Assembly: GCF_000379445.1 (NCBI RefSeq)
Contig: NZ_KB902239.1
Span: 62,145-126,144, forward strand
Source of the DNA: Fangia hongkongensis FSC776 = DSM 21703
GTDB taxonomy: Bacteria > Pseudomonadota > Gammaproteobacteria > Francisellales > Francisellaceae
DNA length: 64,000 bases
Direction: 5' to 3'
Shown here: piece after piece, positions 43,391 to 52,891 of the stretch
Position numbering within the stretch: the stretch's first letter is position 1
How the letters are laid out: every line of letters starts with the position of its first letter
Position numbers and translations under genes: made by a program
Notes under the pieces: model-generated
The model's input: the letters and a program-made list of their open reading frames with translations, nothing else
Told to the model about the DNA's origin: nothing
Databases searched by the model: none

Positions 43391-44986
43391 ATGGCAGCAA
43401 ATAGTTTTAAACAAACCCTTCGGTTTTTTGCAATTCGCAAAAGCACTTATTTTGTTATTTTTATTTATACGGCCTTTATTAGCCTTTTAATGCTGGCTGT
43501 GCCGGTGATAACACAAACGGTGATTAATGTTGTTGCCTATGGTGTTGTCTTGCCAGTTATTATTCTCGCTGTGATATTGTTTGTACTTTTAAGTGTGGCG
43601 GTACTCTTGACGCTGTTAAATCGAGTTGTAGTTGAAAATTTGCAGCAACGATTAGTGTTTAATATGAGTATCTCATTTGTTAATTATCTAAAAACACCAT
43701 TGGTTTTGGTGAGAAATCGTGGAAAGCATCTAGATTATGCCAATCATTTTTTCGAAGTAATTACCCTACAAAAGATGTTGGTTGTTATTTTTGTGATTTT
43801 GCTTGAGACTATTATTCAGTCCCTCTTAAGCATGATTCTTTTGGCATTTTATCATCCATTTTTACTTATTTTTGATATTATTTTATTGTTATGCATGGTA
43901 CTGGTTATTTACCTGCCTTATAAAAATGCTAAGAAAGCTTCAGCAAAAGAGTGCACAGCAAAACATGAGATTGCTCAGTCGCTAGAGAGTATTATCGCCT
44001 CACCCATGTTATCTGTGAGTTATGTGAGTGATCAATATATAAAAGATCAGATTGATACGAAACTTGGGCACTATATCCAGATGCGCCAAAAGAGCTTTAC
44101 TGCATTAATGAAACATTATTTTGGCATTGGTCTTATTTATGTTCTTGCCAATGCTTTTTTGTTGGGTCTTGGCGGGTATCTTGTCATTCAAAATCAGTTA
44201 TCTTTAGGTCAGCTGGTGGCCGCTGAATTATTGGTGAATGGTATTTTACTTGGGTTTATTAAACTTGGTAATTACTTACGAGATTACTATGACACTTTGG
44301 CAGCAAGCTCGAAAGTCTCCCAAGTAATGCCGCATGAACTGACAATGAATAAAGCGACAGAGCGAAACAATATGCCATTGAAAACATTAAATTGCACGCT
44401 GTCATCTGTCTCATCACAAAATGCAGGCTTTGCGCTTAGGGAAAATAAACCACTAGTTGTCTATGATCAAACTAAGATGATTTTATCAGAGTTTCTAACA
44501 GGGTTGTTGGACTCAGCGCATAAGAGCAATATGTTTAGCATTGAGGCAAACGGAGTGTGTGTTCCCAAAAAAGATTATGAGCACTTTTTTAGCGCGAGGA
44601 TTTTGGTGGTAAACAAAAGTGAAATATTGCCTGAAAGTCTGTTGCATAATTTGCTATTAAATAACCCAAATAATGTATCTCATGAAGAGCTGATGGATTA
44701 TTGTAAAGCTTTTTTATTAGATGGCTTTATTGGTTCGTTGGAGAATGCGTTAGAGACAAACCTGACAAGTGTTTTGCCATTAGAGGAAACTGTTGCAATT
44801 AAAATCACCTTGCTTCGTGCGCTCTTGGCTACCCCTGATGTACTGTGGATTGATCACATTTTGGATGATATTGATGATGCTGAGCGCAAAAAAATATTTG
44901 ATTTGATTGGTGAAAAGGCAAGGCTATGCATCGTCACAACCACATGTCATAAGCTTGTATCTGTGTTTACTCGAGAAGTGGAGTAA
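43391..44986 (+). CDS. Type I ABC exporter-like protein with degenerate nucleotide-binding domain
   Basis: 531 residues: about six membrane segments (1-310) ending in GGYLVIQNQLSLGQLVAAEL, which is typical of HlyB/LapB-type exporters, then a C-terminal region matching an ABC ATPase only in outline. At the Walker A position the sequence reads NKPLVVYDQTKMILSEF, with no G-x4-GK-S/T. The signature is replaced by PLEETVAIKITLLRALLATP, and Walker B is VLWIDHILDD, with His for the catalytic Glu. The H-loop His may survive in TCHKL. It is unlikely to hydrolyse ATP. Seven bases separate it from an HlyD-type adaptor gene, its obvious partner. Confidence 0.8.
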   Translation: MAANSFKQTLRFFAIRKSTYFVIFIYTAFISLLMLAVPVITQTVINVVAYGVVLPVIILAVILFVLLSVAVLLTLLNRVVVENLQQRLVFNMSISFVNYLKTPLVLVRNRGKHLDYANHFFEVITLQKMLVVIFVILLETIIQSLLSMILLAFYHPFLLIFDIILLLCMVLVIYLPYKNAKKASAKECTAKHEIAQSLESIIASPMLSVSYVSDQYIKDQIDTKLGHYIQMRQKSFTALMKHYFGIGLIYVLANAFLLGLGGYLVIQNQLSLGQLVAAELLVNGILLGFIKLGNYLRDYYDTLAASSKVSQVMPHELTMNKATERNNMPLKTLNCTLSSVSSQNAGFALRENKPLVVYDQTKMILSEFLTGLLDSAHKSNMFSIEANGVCVPKKDYEHFFSARILVVNKSEILPESLLHNLLLNNPNNVSHEELMDYCKAFLLDGFIGSLENALETNLTSVLPLEETVAIKITLLRALLATPDVLWIDHILDDIDDAERKKIFDLIGEKARLCIVTTTCHKLVSVFTREVE

Positions 44987-44992
44987 AAAATC

Positions 44993-46036
44993 ATGATAAC
45001 CAATGAATTTAAATCAAAAAAGCTGCTAAAGAAAACGCCGAATGTTATTAAAGTTGCGGTGATTTCACTTCTGTGTATTGTGTTTTTTGTCGTTGGAATG
45101 CTATTTGTCCCTTGGCAGCAAAGTGTCTATGGGATAGGGCAAGTTGTTGCCTATTCACCAACTGATCGCGCTCAGCTTATAACAGCACCGATTGAAGGGG
45201 TATTAAATCAATGGAAGGTGGAAGAGGGAAGTTATGTTAAAAAGGGGCAAACTTTGGTGACAGTTGAGAATATTACACCGGGTTATTTGAAGCTGTTACA
45301 GGAGAAAAAGGCGGCTTTAACACTTCAGGTTGATGCTATGCAAAAAAGTGCTCAACTTGCTAAAAAGCAAATAGATCGCGATAAGGTGCTATTAGAGAAA
45401 GGTGTTGGTGCAAGGCGTGCTTATGAAATCTCTGAGCAAGCTTACTTTGAAAAGTTAAAGGAAATGGGTAAAGCGCAAAAGGAGCTTGCAACTGTTGAGA
45501 TTAATATTGCCAAACAGCAATCAAGGGAAATTAAAGCACCGATGTCTGGGACGATTTTAAATCGAAGAACAGGCTCTGGGGATGTTTATGTTAAATCTGG
45601 AGATGTTATTGCGAGTTTAATCCCAGCAACGGCTTCACGTTCGGTTGAGCTTTATCTTTCAGGAAATGATATTCCACTTGTTCGGGTGGGTGATAAGGTG
45701 CGTTTGCAATTTGAAGGCTGGCCGGCAATACAATTTAGTGGTTGGCCACAATTAGCGATTGGTACATTTGATGGTATTGTTAAATTTGTCGCTCCAGCAA
45801 ATGATGCACGAGGAGATTTGTTTAAGATTATTGTTTCACCAGAGAAAGGTCAGATGTGGCCATCAAGTAGATTTTTGCGCCAAGGTGTGCCTGCTAGAGG
45901 TTGGGTGCTATTAAATCAGGTCTCTCTTGGATATGAGCTGTGGCGTCGATATAATGGCTTTCCTATTCATACCTCAAATCGTGATCGTTTATTTTCTAAT
46001 GCTGAAGTCGCGACGACTTTTCCATCAAATCAATAA
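44993..46036 (+). CDS. HlyD-type periplasmic adaptor (membrane fusion) protein
   Basis: 347 residues with an N-terminal membrane anchor (about 19-41), a split lipoyl domain (TAPIEGVLNQWKVEEGSYVKKG and REIKAPMSGTILNRR, the first segment about residues 65-87), an intervening coiled coil of about 80 residues, and a beta-barrel domain (VELYLSGNDIPLVRVGDKVR). This is the layout of adaptors in tripartite exporters. No TolC-like gene adjoins; zwf follows after 105 bases with its own promoter region. It pairs with the upstream degenerate ABC protein. Confidence 0.87.
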   Translation: MITNEFKSKKLLKKTPNVIKVAVISLLCIVFFVVGMLFVPWQQSVYGIGQVVAYSPTDRAQLITAPIEGVLNQWKVEEGSYVKKGQTLVTVENITPGYLKLLQEKKAALTLQVDAMQKSAQLAKKQIDRDKVLLEKGVGARRAYEISEQAYFEKLKEMGKAQKELATVEINIAKQQSREIKAPMSGTILNRRTGSGDVYVKSGDVIASLIPATASRSVELYLSGNDIPLVRVGDKVRLQFEGWPAIQFSGWPQLAIGTFDGIVKFVAPANDARGDLFKIIVSPEKGQMWPSSRFLRQGVPARGWVLLNQVSLGYELWRRYNGFPIHTSNRDRLFSNAEVATTFPSNQ

Positions 46037-46141
46037 TCATCAACAACCAAAAGAGCTTTCTGATTACTAAAAACCTAATGAACTCTGTGCTAAAAAATGG
46101 TATAAATTAGGCGTCTATTAGCGAACATAAAGAAGAGCGTA

Positions 46142-47650
46142 ATGCAGCATAAGCTATCAAGTGGTATTATTGTTATTTTTGGCGCATCGGGGGATTTAAC
46201 GGCGCGTAAGTTGCTTCCAGCGATATTCAGTTTGTATTTACAAAATAGTTTAACTGAAAAAAACCTTATTTTAGGGGTGGCAAGATCAAAGCTCTCAGAT
46301 GATGATTTTCGGGCCAAAATGAAAGAATCGCTACTTATTGAATATCCTGAAAATGGCAGCAAGATAGATGAGTTCTTATCTCAGGTGTTTTATCAGGCGA
46401 TCGATATTTATAAAGATAAAGGCTATGCGATTTTAAATGATAGAATTGATGCGATTAAAAAAGCCTATGACCTTCAAAGTAATCTTTTGTTTTATCTATC
46501 AACACCTCCGAGTTTATATTATGAGATTCCTTCTCATTTGGCCAAGCTGGGTTTAAATGAGCAGTCAGATGGCTACAAGCGACTTATTATTGAAAAGCCC
46601 TTTGGTGTTGATGAGACAAGTGCCTGTAAGTTAAACAAACATTTATTACAGTATTTTGATGAATCTCAGTTGTTTCGTATTGATCATTATCTTGGTAAAG
46701 AAACAGTACAAAACCTTCTGGTATTTCGTTTTGCGAATGCTATTTTTGAGCCACTTTGGAATGCATCACATATTGAAAATGTGCAAATTTATGCCAATGA
46801 GGCAATTGGTCTTGAATCGCGTGCAGGCTATTATGATCAAAATGGCGCGATTCGTGATATGATTCAAAATCACTTATTGCAGCTTCTAGGGATTGTTGCG
46901 ATGGAAGCACCGGCTAAAATGGATGCCTACTCTATTCGTAACGAAACACTAAAAGTCTTTCAATCAATTCGCCGCTTTAAAACAGCCAAAGACATTAAAG
47001 AGAATGTGGTGGTTGCACAGTATGAGGCAGGATGCATTCAAGGGGAGATTAAAGGGAGTTATAAAGATGAAGAGGGTGTTGCCGCGAATTCAACAACAGA
47101 AACCTATGCCGCTATTCGCTTTTTTATCGATAACTGGCGTTGGCATGATGTCCCTTTTTATGTCAGAACGGGGAAGCGTTTGAAGCAAAGAGCGACTGAA
47201 GTGGTGATTAACTTTAAAGCAACGCCACATCCATTTTTCTCTCAAATTCAAAAAATAACCAAATTTAAAAATCAGTTGGTTATTCGTATTCAACCAGATG
47301 AAGGGATAAAGCTTAGCTTTGCCGTTAAAGAGCCGGGTGCTGGGTTTAAAACACATGAAGTAGATATGGGTTTTTACTACTCTGATTTTGCCCAAAAGAC
47401 GATGCCAGCAGCGTATGAGCGTTTGATTTTAGATGCGCTTCAAGGAGATAATACACTCTTTGCCAGAAATGATGCTGTTGAGGCGTGCTGGAATATTATT
47501 GATCCGATTGTCCAATATTTAAGCAAACATGGTAAAGAGATGATTCATACCTACCCAAGTGGCTCAAACGGACCAAAAGAGGCTGATAATATGCTAAGTG
47601 AGCGAGGCCATCAGTGGCGCAATCCCACCTCACAGTTTAAAAATAATTAA
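46142..47650 (+). CDS. zwf: Glucose-6-phosphate 1-dehydrogenase
   Basis: Opens the oxidative pentose-phosphate/Entner-Doudoroff route. NADP site IFGASGDLTARKLLPA, active site RIDHYLGKETVQN, and the conserved RTGKRLKQR. 502 residues is normal. First gene of a zwf-pgl-pgi operon; no edd/eda genes are adjacent. The pgl start lies ten bases after its stop. Confidence 0.97.
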   Translation: MQHKLSSGIIVIFGASGDLTARKLLPAIFSLYLQNSLTEKNLILGVARSKLSDDDFRAKMKESLLIEYPENGSKIDEFLSQVFYQAIDIYKDKGYAILNDRIDAIKKAYDLQSNLLFYLSTPPSLYYEIPSHLAKLGLNEQSDGYKRLIIEKPFGVDETSACKLNKHLLQYFDESQLFRIDHYLGKETVQNLLVFRFANAIFEPLWNASHIENVQIYANEAIGLESRAGYYDQNGAIRDMIQNHLLQLLGIVAMEAPAKMDAYSIRNETLKVFQSIRRFKTAKDIKENVVVAQYEAGCIQGEIKGSYKDEEGVAANSTTETYAAIRFFIDNWRWHDVPFYVRTGKRLKQRATEVVINFKATPHPFFSQIQKITKFKNQLVIRIQPDEGIKLSFAVKEPGAGFKTHEVDMGFYYSDFAQKTMPAAYERLILDALQGDNTLFARNDAVEACWNIIDPIVQYLSKHGKEMIHTYPSGSNGPKEADNMLSERGHQWRNPTSQFKNN

Positions 47651-47660
47651 GGAGTATCGT

Positions 47661-48383
47661 TTGTTATATACTGTTTATCCAAATAAAGAGGCCATCGCAA
47701 ATACAATTACAGCAAAGTTAATGATGTATACTTGTGCGAATAAAGAAAGTGTTCATATTGCGCTTTCTGGTGGCAGTACACCAAAGGATATTTTCAAACG
47801 TATTTTGCAACTAAATAGTCATTATCATATCAACTGGTCAAAACTTCACTTTTGGTGGGTTGATGAGCGTCTGGTTGAAGTTGAAAGTAGTGAGAGTAAT
47901 TTTGGTGAAGCAAAAAGGCTCTTGTTTGATCATATTGATATTCCAGAGGAAAATTTGCATCCAATGGTGATGGAAGGCAGCTCAGAGCAAAGCGCAATCT
48001 CATATGTGCAAAAGATTAAAAGAGTTGTTCCTTGCGAGGATGGTTTGCCAGTATTTGATTGGATCTGGCTTGGCATGGGGGCTGATGGTCACACAGCCTC
48101 TTTGTTTGTCAATGAACAGACATTAAGCTCACAAAAGTGGGTGGATGTGGCAAAGCATCCTGTGACGGGTCAGCTTCGCATCACCTTGACGCTGAATGTC
48201 CTTAATAATGCCAAAGAGGTGGACTTTCTGGTTACCGGTGAAGATAAGGCAAAGATGGTGCATAACGTGCTTGGAAAGGTGAGCACGTCAAGTGACTATC
48301 CAGCAAAACTAATTAAGCTAACTTCAGGTAGACTAATGTGGCATTTAGATACCTTAGCAGCAAAAGATATGGGGAATATATGA
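47661..48383 (+). CDS. pgl: 6-phosphogluconolactonase
   Basis: Second step of the pathway, hydrolysing 6-phosphogluconolactone. [14 protein letters not shown] is the phosphate-binding loop, [11 protein letters not shown] and [14 protein letters not shown] the other family blocks. The frame runs back into zwf, but GGAG at 47651-47654 lies six bases before a TTG at 47661, giving a 240-residue protein that starts [14 protein letters not shown] is therefore the likely start. It overlaps pgi by an ATGA. Confidence 0.95.
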   Translation: MLYTVYPNKEAIANTITAKLMMYTCANKESVHIALSGGSTPKDIFKRILQLNSHYHINWSKLHFWWVDERLVEVESSESNFGEAKRLLFDHIDIPEENLHPMVMEGSSEQSAISYVQKIKRVVPCEDGLPVFDWIWLGMGADGHTASLFVNEQTLSSQKWVDVAKHPVTGQLRITLTLNVLNNAKEVDFLVTGEDKAKMVHNVLGKVSTSSDYPAKLIKLTSGRLMWHLDTLAAKDMGNI

Positions 48384-50008
48384 GTATTATTGACGCATCG
48401 GCACTTAAACAATTACTAGAGAACAAATACCGTGATATCACAATGCGTGATTTATTCTTGTCAGATCCAGAGCGTTTTAATCGCTATCAACTGCAAGTTG
48501 AAAATCTATTTTTAGATTTTTCAAAAAATAGGATAAATGACGAGATTCTAAGCGCCCTTATCCAATTAGCAAAAGATGCCAATGTGGAGGCAATGCGAGA
48601 AGCGATGTTTGCTGGAGAGAAAATTAATACCAGTGAGAATCGTGCTGTACTGCACACTGCGCTTCGAGATTTTTCTAAGAAGGAAGTTGTTGTTGATGGT
48701 GTGAATGTCAAAAATGAAATCACCCATGAGCGCAAGCGAGTACAAAAGCTTGTTGAGTCTGTGCATAGTGGAAAATGGCGCGGCTTTTCTGGCAAAGTGA
48801 TAACGGATGTTGTCAATATTGGTATTGGTGGTTCAGACCTTGGTCCAAAAATGGTGTGTGAGGCGTTAAAGCCATATCATCAAGAGCATACAAAAGTACA
48901 CTTTGTCTCGAATGTTGATGCAGATTCAATTTTATCTGCATTAAGTGTAGTGAACCCAGAGACAACGCTCTTTATTATTGCCTCTAAATCTTTTACCACA
49001 CAAGAGACATTGATGAATGCCAATACGGCCAGAGAATGGCTTATTGATTATTATAAGGATGAAAGCGCTGTCGCCAATCACTTTGTCGCAGTGTCAAGTG
49101 CACTTGATAAAGTGGCGGCATTTGGGATTGATCTTGATAATTGCTTTGCCATGTGGGATTGGGTTGGCGGGCGCTATTCTCTTTGGTCGTCAATTGGTAT
49201 GCCGATTGCTTTTGCTGTTGGTTTTGATCATTTTATGTCGCTTTTACAAGGGGCATACAAGATGGATCAGCACTTTACAGAAGCACCGCTTGATCAAAAT
49301 ATGCCAGTGATTTTGGCATTGTTAGCAATCTTATATTCAAATTATCATCATACAGAGTCTCAAGCTATTTTAGCCTATGATGATAGGCTTTGTTATTTGG
49401 TGGATTATCTCCAGCAAGCAGATATGGAAAGTAACGGCAAAACAACACTTAAAAACGGCCAATTTTCAAAAGATCAAACAGGTGTTGTATTATGGGGAGG
49501 TGTTGGAACCAATGGACAGCATGCTTTTCATCAGTTACTACATCAAGGCACCGTGATGATTCCATCTGATTTTATTATTGCTAAGAAAAGCTATCATCAG
49601 CTTCAAGATCATCATCAAGCATTGTTGGCTAATTGTTTTGCACAATCTCAAGCATTGATGCAAGGCAAAACTGAAAAGGAAGTCCGCCTTGAGCTTGCAA
49701 AAGAAGGTTATGAACAAGCGCTCATTGATAAGCTTGCCCCTCAAAAGGTGATTCAAGGCAATAAACCAAGTAATACAATTTTATTGGATGAATTGACTCC
49801 TTCAGCACTTGGCAGTCTAATAGCGCTTTATGAGCATAAGATATTTACACAAGGGGTTATTTGGGGGATTAATAGCTTTGATCAATGGGGTGTTGAGCTA
49901 GGTAAGGAGCTAGGAAAACCGATCTTAAAGAGCATTCAATCAGATAAAAAGGAAGCCACTTACGATTCATCAACAAGTGGTCTGATTGCTAAAGTTACTT
50001 CAAATTAA
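48380..50008 (+). CDS. pgi: Glucose-6-phosphate isomerase
   Basis: 542 residues. The signature [18 protein letters not shown] and the later [17 protein letters not shown] are both intact, as is [11 protein letters not shown] for the phosphate site. ATG 48380 overlaps the pgl TGA and has GGGGAA upstream. Cotranscription with zwf and pgl puts glucose-6-phosphate branching under one promoter. Confidence 0.97.
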   Translation: MSIIDASALKQLLENKYRDITMRDLFLSDPERFNRYQLQVENLFLDFSKNRINDEILSALIQLAKDANVEAMREAMFAGEKINTSENRAVLHTALRDFSKKEVVVDGVNVKNEITHERKRVQKLVESVHSGKWRGFSGKVITDVVNIGIGGSDLGPKMVCEALKPYHQEHTKVHFVSNVDADSILSALSVVNPETTLFIIASKSFTTQETLMNANTAREWLIDYYKDESAVANHFVAVSSALDKVAAFGIDLDNCFAMWDWVGGRYSLWSSIGMPIAFAVGFDHFMSLLQGAYKMDQHFTEAPLDQNMPVILALLAILYSNYHHTESQAILAYDDRLCYLVDYLQQADMESNGKTTLKNGQFSKDQTGVVLWGGVGTNGQHAFHQLLHQGTVMIPSDFIIAKKSYHQLQDHHQALLANCFAQSQALMQGKTEKEVRLELAKEGYEQALIDKLAPQKVIQGNKPSNTILLDELTPSALGSLIALYEHKIFTQGVIWGINSFDQWGVELGKELGKPILKSIQSDKKEATYDSSTSGLIAKVTSN

Positions 50009-50017
50009 ATCTATTTA

Positions 50018-50608
50018 TTACCACCAGCTGTCAGAGGGAATATTACAGTTTCTTAATTGTGATGCATAGCGATAAGCAGTTTGTTGGGCTTCTTTTGCAT
50101 AGTTCATTAAAAAGGAGTTGTTCTTATAACTACCCCGTTTGTATCCCCCGATGCCTTGATGATAGGCAAGATAAAGTGCATAAGTGTTTGATTTGGAAAT
50201 GCCTGCCTCGCGATGCGCCCTTTCGCCATACCAGCCAATAAAATCAACCGCATCAGCAAAGTTACTTCTGCTTGCCCAGCTGTGTCCGGTATCTTTAATA
50301 TAATGATCCCAAGTGCCATCAAGTGCTTGCGCGTAGCCATAGGCTGTGGATTGTCTTCCAGTGGGAATAAATCCAAGAGCGTATTGCATTGGTGTTTTTG
50401 CATCTGAGCGAAAGCTTGACTCTTTTTGAATAATTGCCCACTGAACGCTGATGGGAACGCCCCATTTTTTATAGGAATCTAAGGAATCATAATACCAGCT
50501 TGGATATTGCTGTGCGATGGCACAGGCATTGGTTGGATTGCTAGGGGGCGTTGTTGCACAGCCCGCTATAAGTAAAATGGGTGAGAGATAAAATAACTTC
50601 CTAATCAT
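50018..50608 (-). CDS. Lipoprotein with lytic transglycosylase SLT-like domain
   Basis: 196 residues. Lipobox LLIAGC at about residue 16. The catalytic region IIQKESSFRSDA (Glu in KESS) followed by STAYGYAQALDGTW matches the SLT/goose-lysozyme-like fold; a tail LYLAYHQGIGGYKRG corresponds to the Y-x-G-G segment. It would cleave peptidoglycan from the outer membrane. Resembles EmtA-size enzymes. Convergent with pgi, ten bases away. Confidence 0.85.
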   Translation of the reverse strand: MIRKLFYLSPILLIAGCATTPPSNPTNACAIAQQYPSWYYDSLDSYKKWGVPISVQWAIIQKESSFRSDAKTPMQYALGFIPTGRQSTAYGYAQALDGTWDHYIKDTGHSWASRSNFADAVDFIGWYGERAHREAGISKSNTYALYLAYHQGIGGYKRGSYKNNSFLMNYAKEAQQTAYRYASQLRNCNIPSDSWW

Positions 50609-50693
50609 AGTACTGTTATCTGTATAAAGGTATCTTACAGGTTAGCTATAATCGCTGAAATTGGCTAGTAGTGTTTAGCTAAAGTTAACCCGC

Positions 50694-51128
50694 TTACTCG
50701 GTTAGCCTGTTTGCTTGAGGTGCATTGGCAAGATGATCGTCCTTATTAAAAAGTTGACATTTATCAAGCGAAAGACAGCCACAGCCAATACAGCTATCAA
50801 GGGTGTTTTTGAGTGCAGTTAAACGATCAATTCGTTTTTGTAATTCTTTTTGCCAGCTATATGAAAGCCTTTCCCAATCTTTGATGCTTGGCGTTTTATT
50901 TTGGGGCAGTGTTGACAGTGCCATTTTAATGGTTTTAAGCGGAATACCTAAATTCCTTGCGGCACTAATGATGGCAAGGCGCCTTAATACATCACGAGAG
51001 AAGCGCCGCTGATTTGCATTATTTCTGATGCTGTGAATTAATCCTTCAGCTTCATAGTAATGAATGGCTGATACGGCAAGCTGTGCGCGTTTGGCCACCT
51101 CGCCTACTGAGAGCATTTTATTTAACAT
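50694..51128 (-). CDS. soxR: Redox-sensitive activator SoxR
   Basis: MerR-family regulator with a [2Fe-2S] cluster. LSVGEVAKRAQLAVSAIHYYE is the HTH (residues about 6-26), NQRRFSRDVLRRLAII the wing, and CIGCGCLSLDKC holds the four Cys ligands in the exact SoxR spacing. Responds to redox-cycling drugs and possibly NO. No soxS adjoins, so it should act directly on target promoters, as in most non-enteric bacteria. Divergent from tdk. Confidence 0.95.
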   Translation of the reverse strand: MLNKMLSVGEVAKRAQLAVSAIHYYEAEGLIHSIRNNANQRRFSRDVLRRLAIISAARNLGIPLKTIKMALSTLPQNKTPSIKDWERLSYSWQKELQKRIDRLTALKNTLDSCIGCGCLSLDKCQLFNKDDHLANAPQANRLTE

Positions 51129-51280
51129 TATATGTGCCTTCTCTCTTAATATGACTAGGATATTTAAGTGTATCGCAATACATTTTTAAATACATCGCTT
51201 TATAATAATTTGCTTTCATTACTGCAATAACGTTTATGATGAGTATATAATCACTGAAACATAAAAAGTTTAACCATGAT

Positions 51281-51856
51281 ATGGCAAAATTACATTTCTA
51301 TTATTCAACGATGAATGCAGGGAAAAGCACAACACTTTTACAGTCTGATTATAACTACCGTGAGCGTGGCATGAACACGCTTTTATTGGCACCGAAATTT
51401 GATGACAGATTTGGAGTTGGTAAAATCAGCTCTCGCATAGGACTCAGTGCAGAGGCCACACTTTATGATGATAAGACAAATTTAAAGCACGTTATTGAAC
51501 GTGAATTAGCAAAAAGAGCTATTCACTGTGTATTGGTCGACGAGTCACAGTTCTTAACCAAAAAACAAGTGTTGGAGTTAAGTGATGTCGTTGATTATTT
51601 AAATATCCCTGTACTTGCTTATGGGCTTAGAAATGACTTTCAGTCAGAGCCGTTTGAGGGCAGCAAGTACCTTTTAACATGGGCAGATCAGCTGATAGAA
51701 ATTAAGACAATTTGTCATTGTGGTAAAAAGGCAACACATGTTGTGCGGGTAGATGAAAAAGGAGAGGTCATTAAATCTGGAGAACAATTGGAAATCGGTG
51801 GGAATGATAGATATGTAGCTGTTTGTCGAAAGCATTTTAAAGAGGCTGTTATTTAA
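51281..51856 (+). CDS. tdk: Thymidine kinase
   Basis: 191 residues. P-loop [12 protein letters not shown], the VLVDESQFL Walker-B-like segment and lasso-domain zinc ligands in [12 protein letters not shown] and VAVCRKHF. Salvages thymidine to dTMP. Typical type II (bacterial/poxvirus) enzyme. Monocistronic between divergent soxR and the peroxiredoxin gene. Confidence 0.96.
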   Translation: MAKLHFYYSTMNAGKSTTLLQSDYNYRERGMNTLLLAPKFDDRFGVGKISSRIGLSAEATLYDDKTNLKHVIERELAKRAIHCVLVDESQFLTKKQVLELSDVVDYLNIPVLAYGLRNDFQSEPFEGSKYLLTWADQLIEIKTICHCGKKATHVVRVDEKGEVIKSGEQLEIGGNDRYVAVCRKHFKEAVI

Positions 51857-51986
51857 ATAAGAATTAGTTATTGAAAACAAAAGAATAATATATTTAACTT
51901 TGAAAAAAGAGTGCGCTATAGTAACATCATCACAGAGAAACTGACTGTGAAATAGTTTCAATTAAACATAAACATAGGAGAAACAC

Positions 51987-52715
51987 ATGTTTAAAAATCT
52001 AGAAGGTCAAATGGTCCCTCAGGTTGTTTTTAAAGTTATTGAAGATGGAAAGTGGAAAGATGTTTCAACTGATGATGTTTTCAAGGGTAAAAATGTTATT
52101 TTGTTTTCATTGCCAGGTGCATTTACACCAACTTGTTCATCATCGCACGTTCCAAGATATAACGAGCTTTTCCCAGTATTTAAAAAGCATGGCATTGATA
52201 GCATTGTTTGTATGTCTGTCAATGACACATTTGTGATGAATGCGTGGAAAAAAGATCAAAAAGCAGAGAATATTGATTTCATTCCTGATGGAAATGGTGA
52301 ATTCAATGAAAAAATGGGTCTTTTAGTTGATAAGGAAGATTTAGGGTTTGGCAAGCGTTCATGGCGTTACTCAATGCTTGTGAAAGATGGCAAAATTGAT
52401 AAAATGTTTATCGAGCCAAACGAGCCGGGCGATCCGTTTAAAGTATCTGACGCTGATACCATGTTAAATCATATTGCGCCTTCTGCTGAGTTACCAAAAG
52501 AAGTAACAATCTTTACAAAACCAGGTTGTCCACACTGTGCACGTGCGAAGAAGCTTTTGGTTGAGAAAGACATTTCTTTTGAAGAGATTGTGCTTGGTGA
52601 AAATGCATCTGTTCGCTCACTTCGTGCAGTAACAGGTCAGCAAAGTGTTCCTCAAATTTATATTGAAGGTAAACACATCGGCGGCGCGGATGATTTGGAA
52701 GCATATTTCAAATAA
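51987..52715 (+). CDS. Peroxiredoxin-glutaredoxin fusion (hybrid Prx5/Grx)
   Basis: A 242-residue fusion. Prx5 domain about 1-165 with the peroxidatic Cys in PGAFTPTCSSSHVP; glutaredoxin domain about 170-242 with the redox pair in TKPGCPHCARAKK and SVPQIYI. Reduces peroxides with glutathione as electron source, the glutaredoxin recycling the peroxiredoxin in cis, as in Haemophilus hybrid Prx. AGGAG nine bases upstream. Next to soxR, although no SoxR box was found in its promoter. Confidence 0.95.
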   Translation: MFKNLEGQMVPQVVFKVIEDGKWKDVSTDDVFKGKNVILFSLPGAFTPTCSSSHVPRYNELFPVFKKHGIDSIVCMSVNDTFVMNAWKKDQKAENIDFIPDGNGEFNEKMGLLVDKEDLGFGKRSWRYSMLVKDGKIDKMFIEPNEPGDPFKVSDADTMLNHIAPSAELPKEVTIFTKPGCPHCARAKKLLVEKDISFEEIVLGENASVRSLRAVTGQQSVPQIYIEGKHIGGADDLEAYFK

Positions 52716-52723
52716 ATTAAGCT

Positions 52724-52811
52724 CTTATCTGACCAATTAATCAGATAAGTCACTAAAAACATGATCAAAGCACTTTTTAGGATATCACTGTCTTAAACGG
52801 TGCTTTTTCTT
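52724..52811 (+). terminator. Two hairpins after the peroxiredoxin gene
   Basis: CTTATCTGA/TCAGATAAG (52724-52749) is a perfect 9-bp stem with an 8-base loop but no T run. A second stem AAAGCAC/GTGCTTT (52767-52806, long loop) is followed by TTCTTTT and could terminate transcription. Confidence 0.5.
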
Positions 52812-52891
52812 TTATCATTGCTAAAGTGCTGCCAAATTGATAAACGACGCGTTATACTAAAGACACATTAAATAGTGCAAAGCAATCTCTC

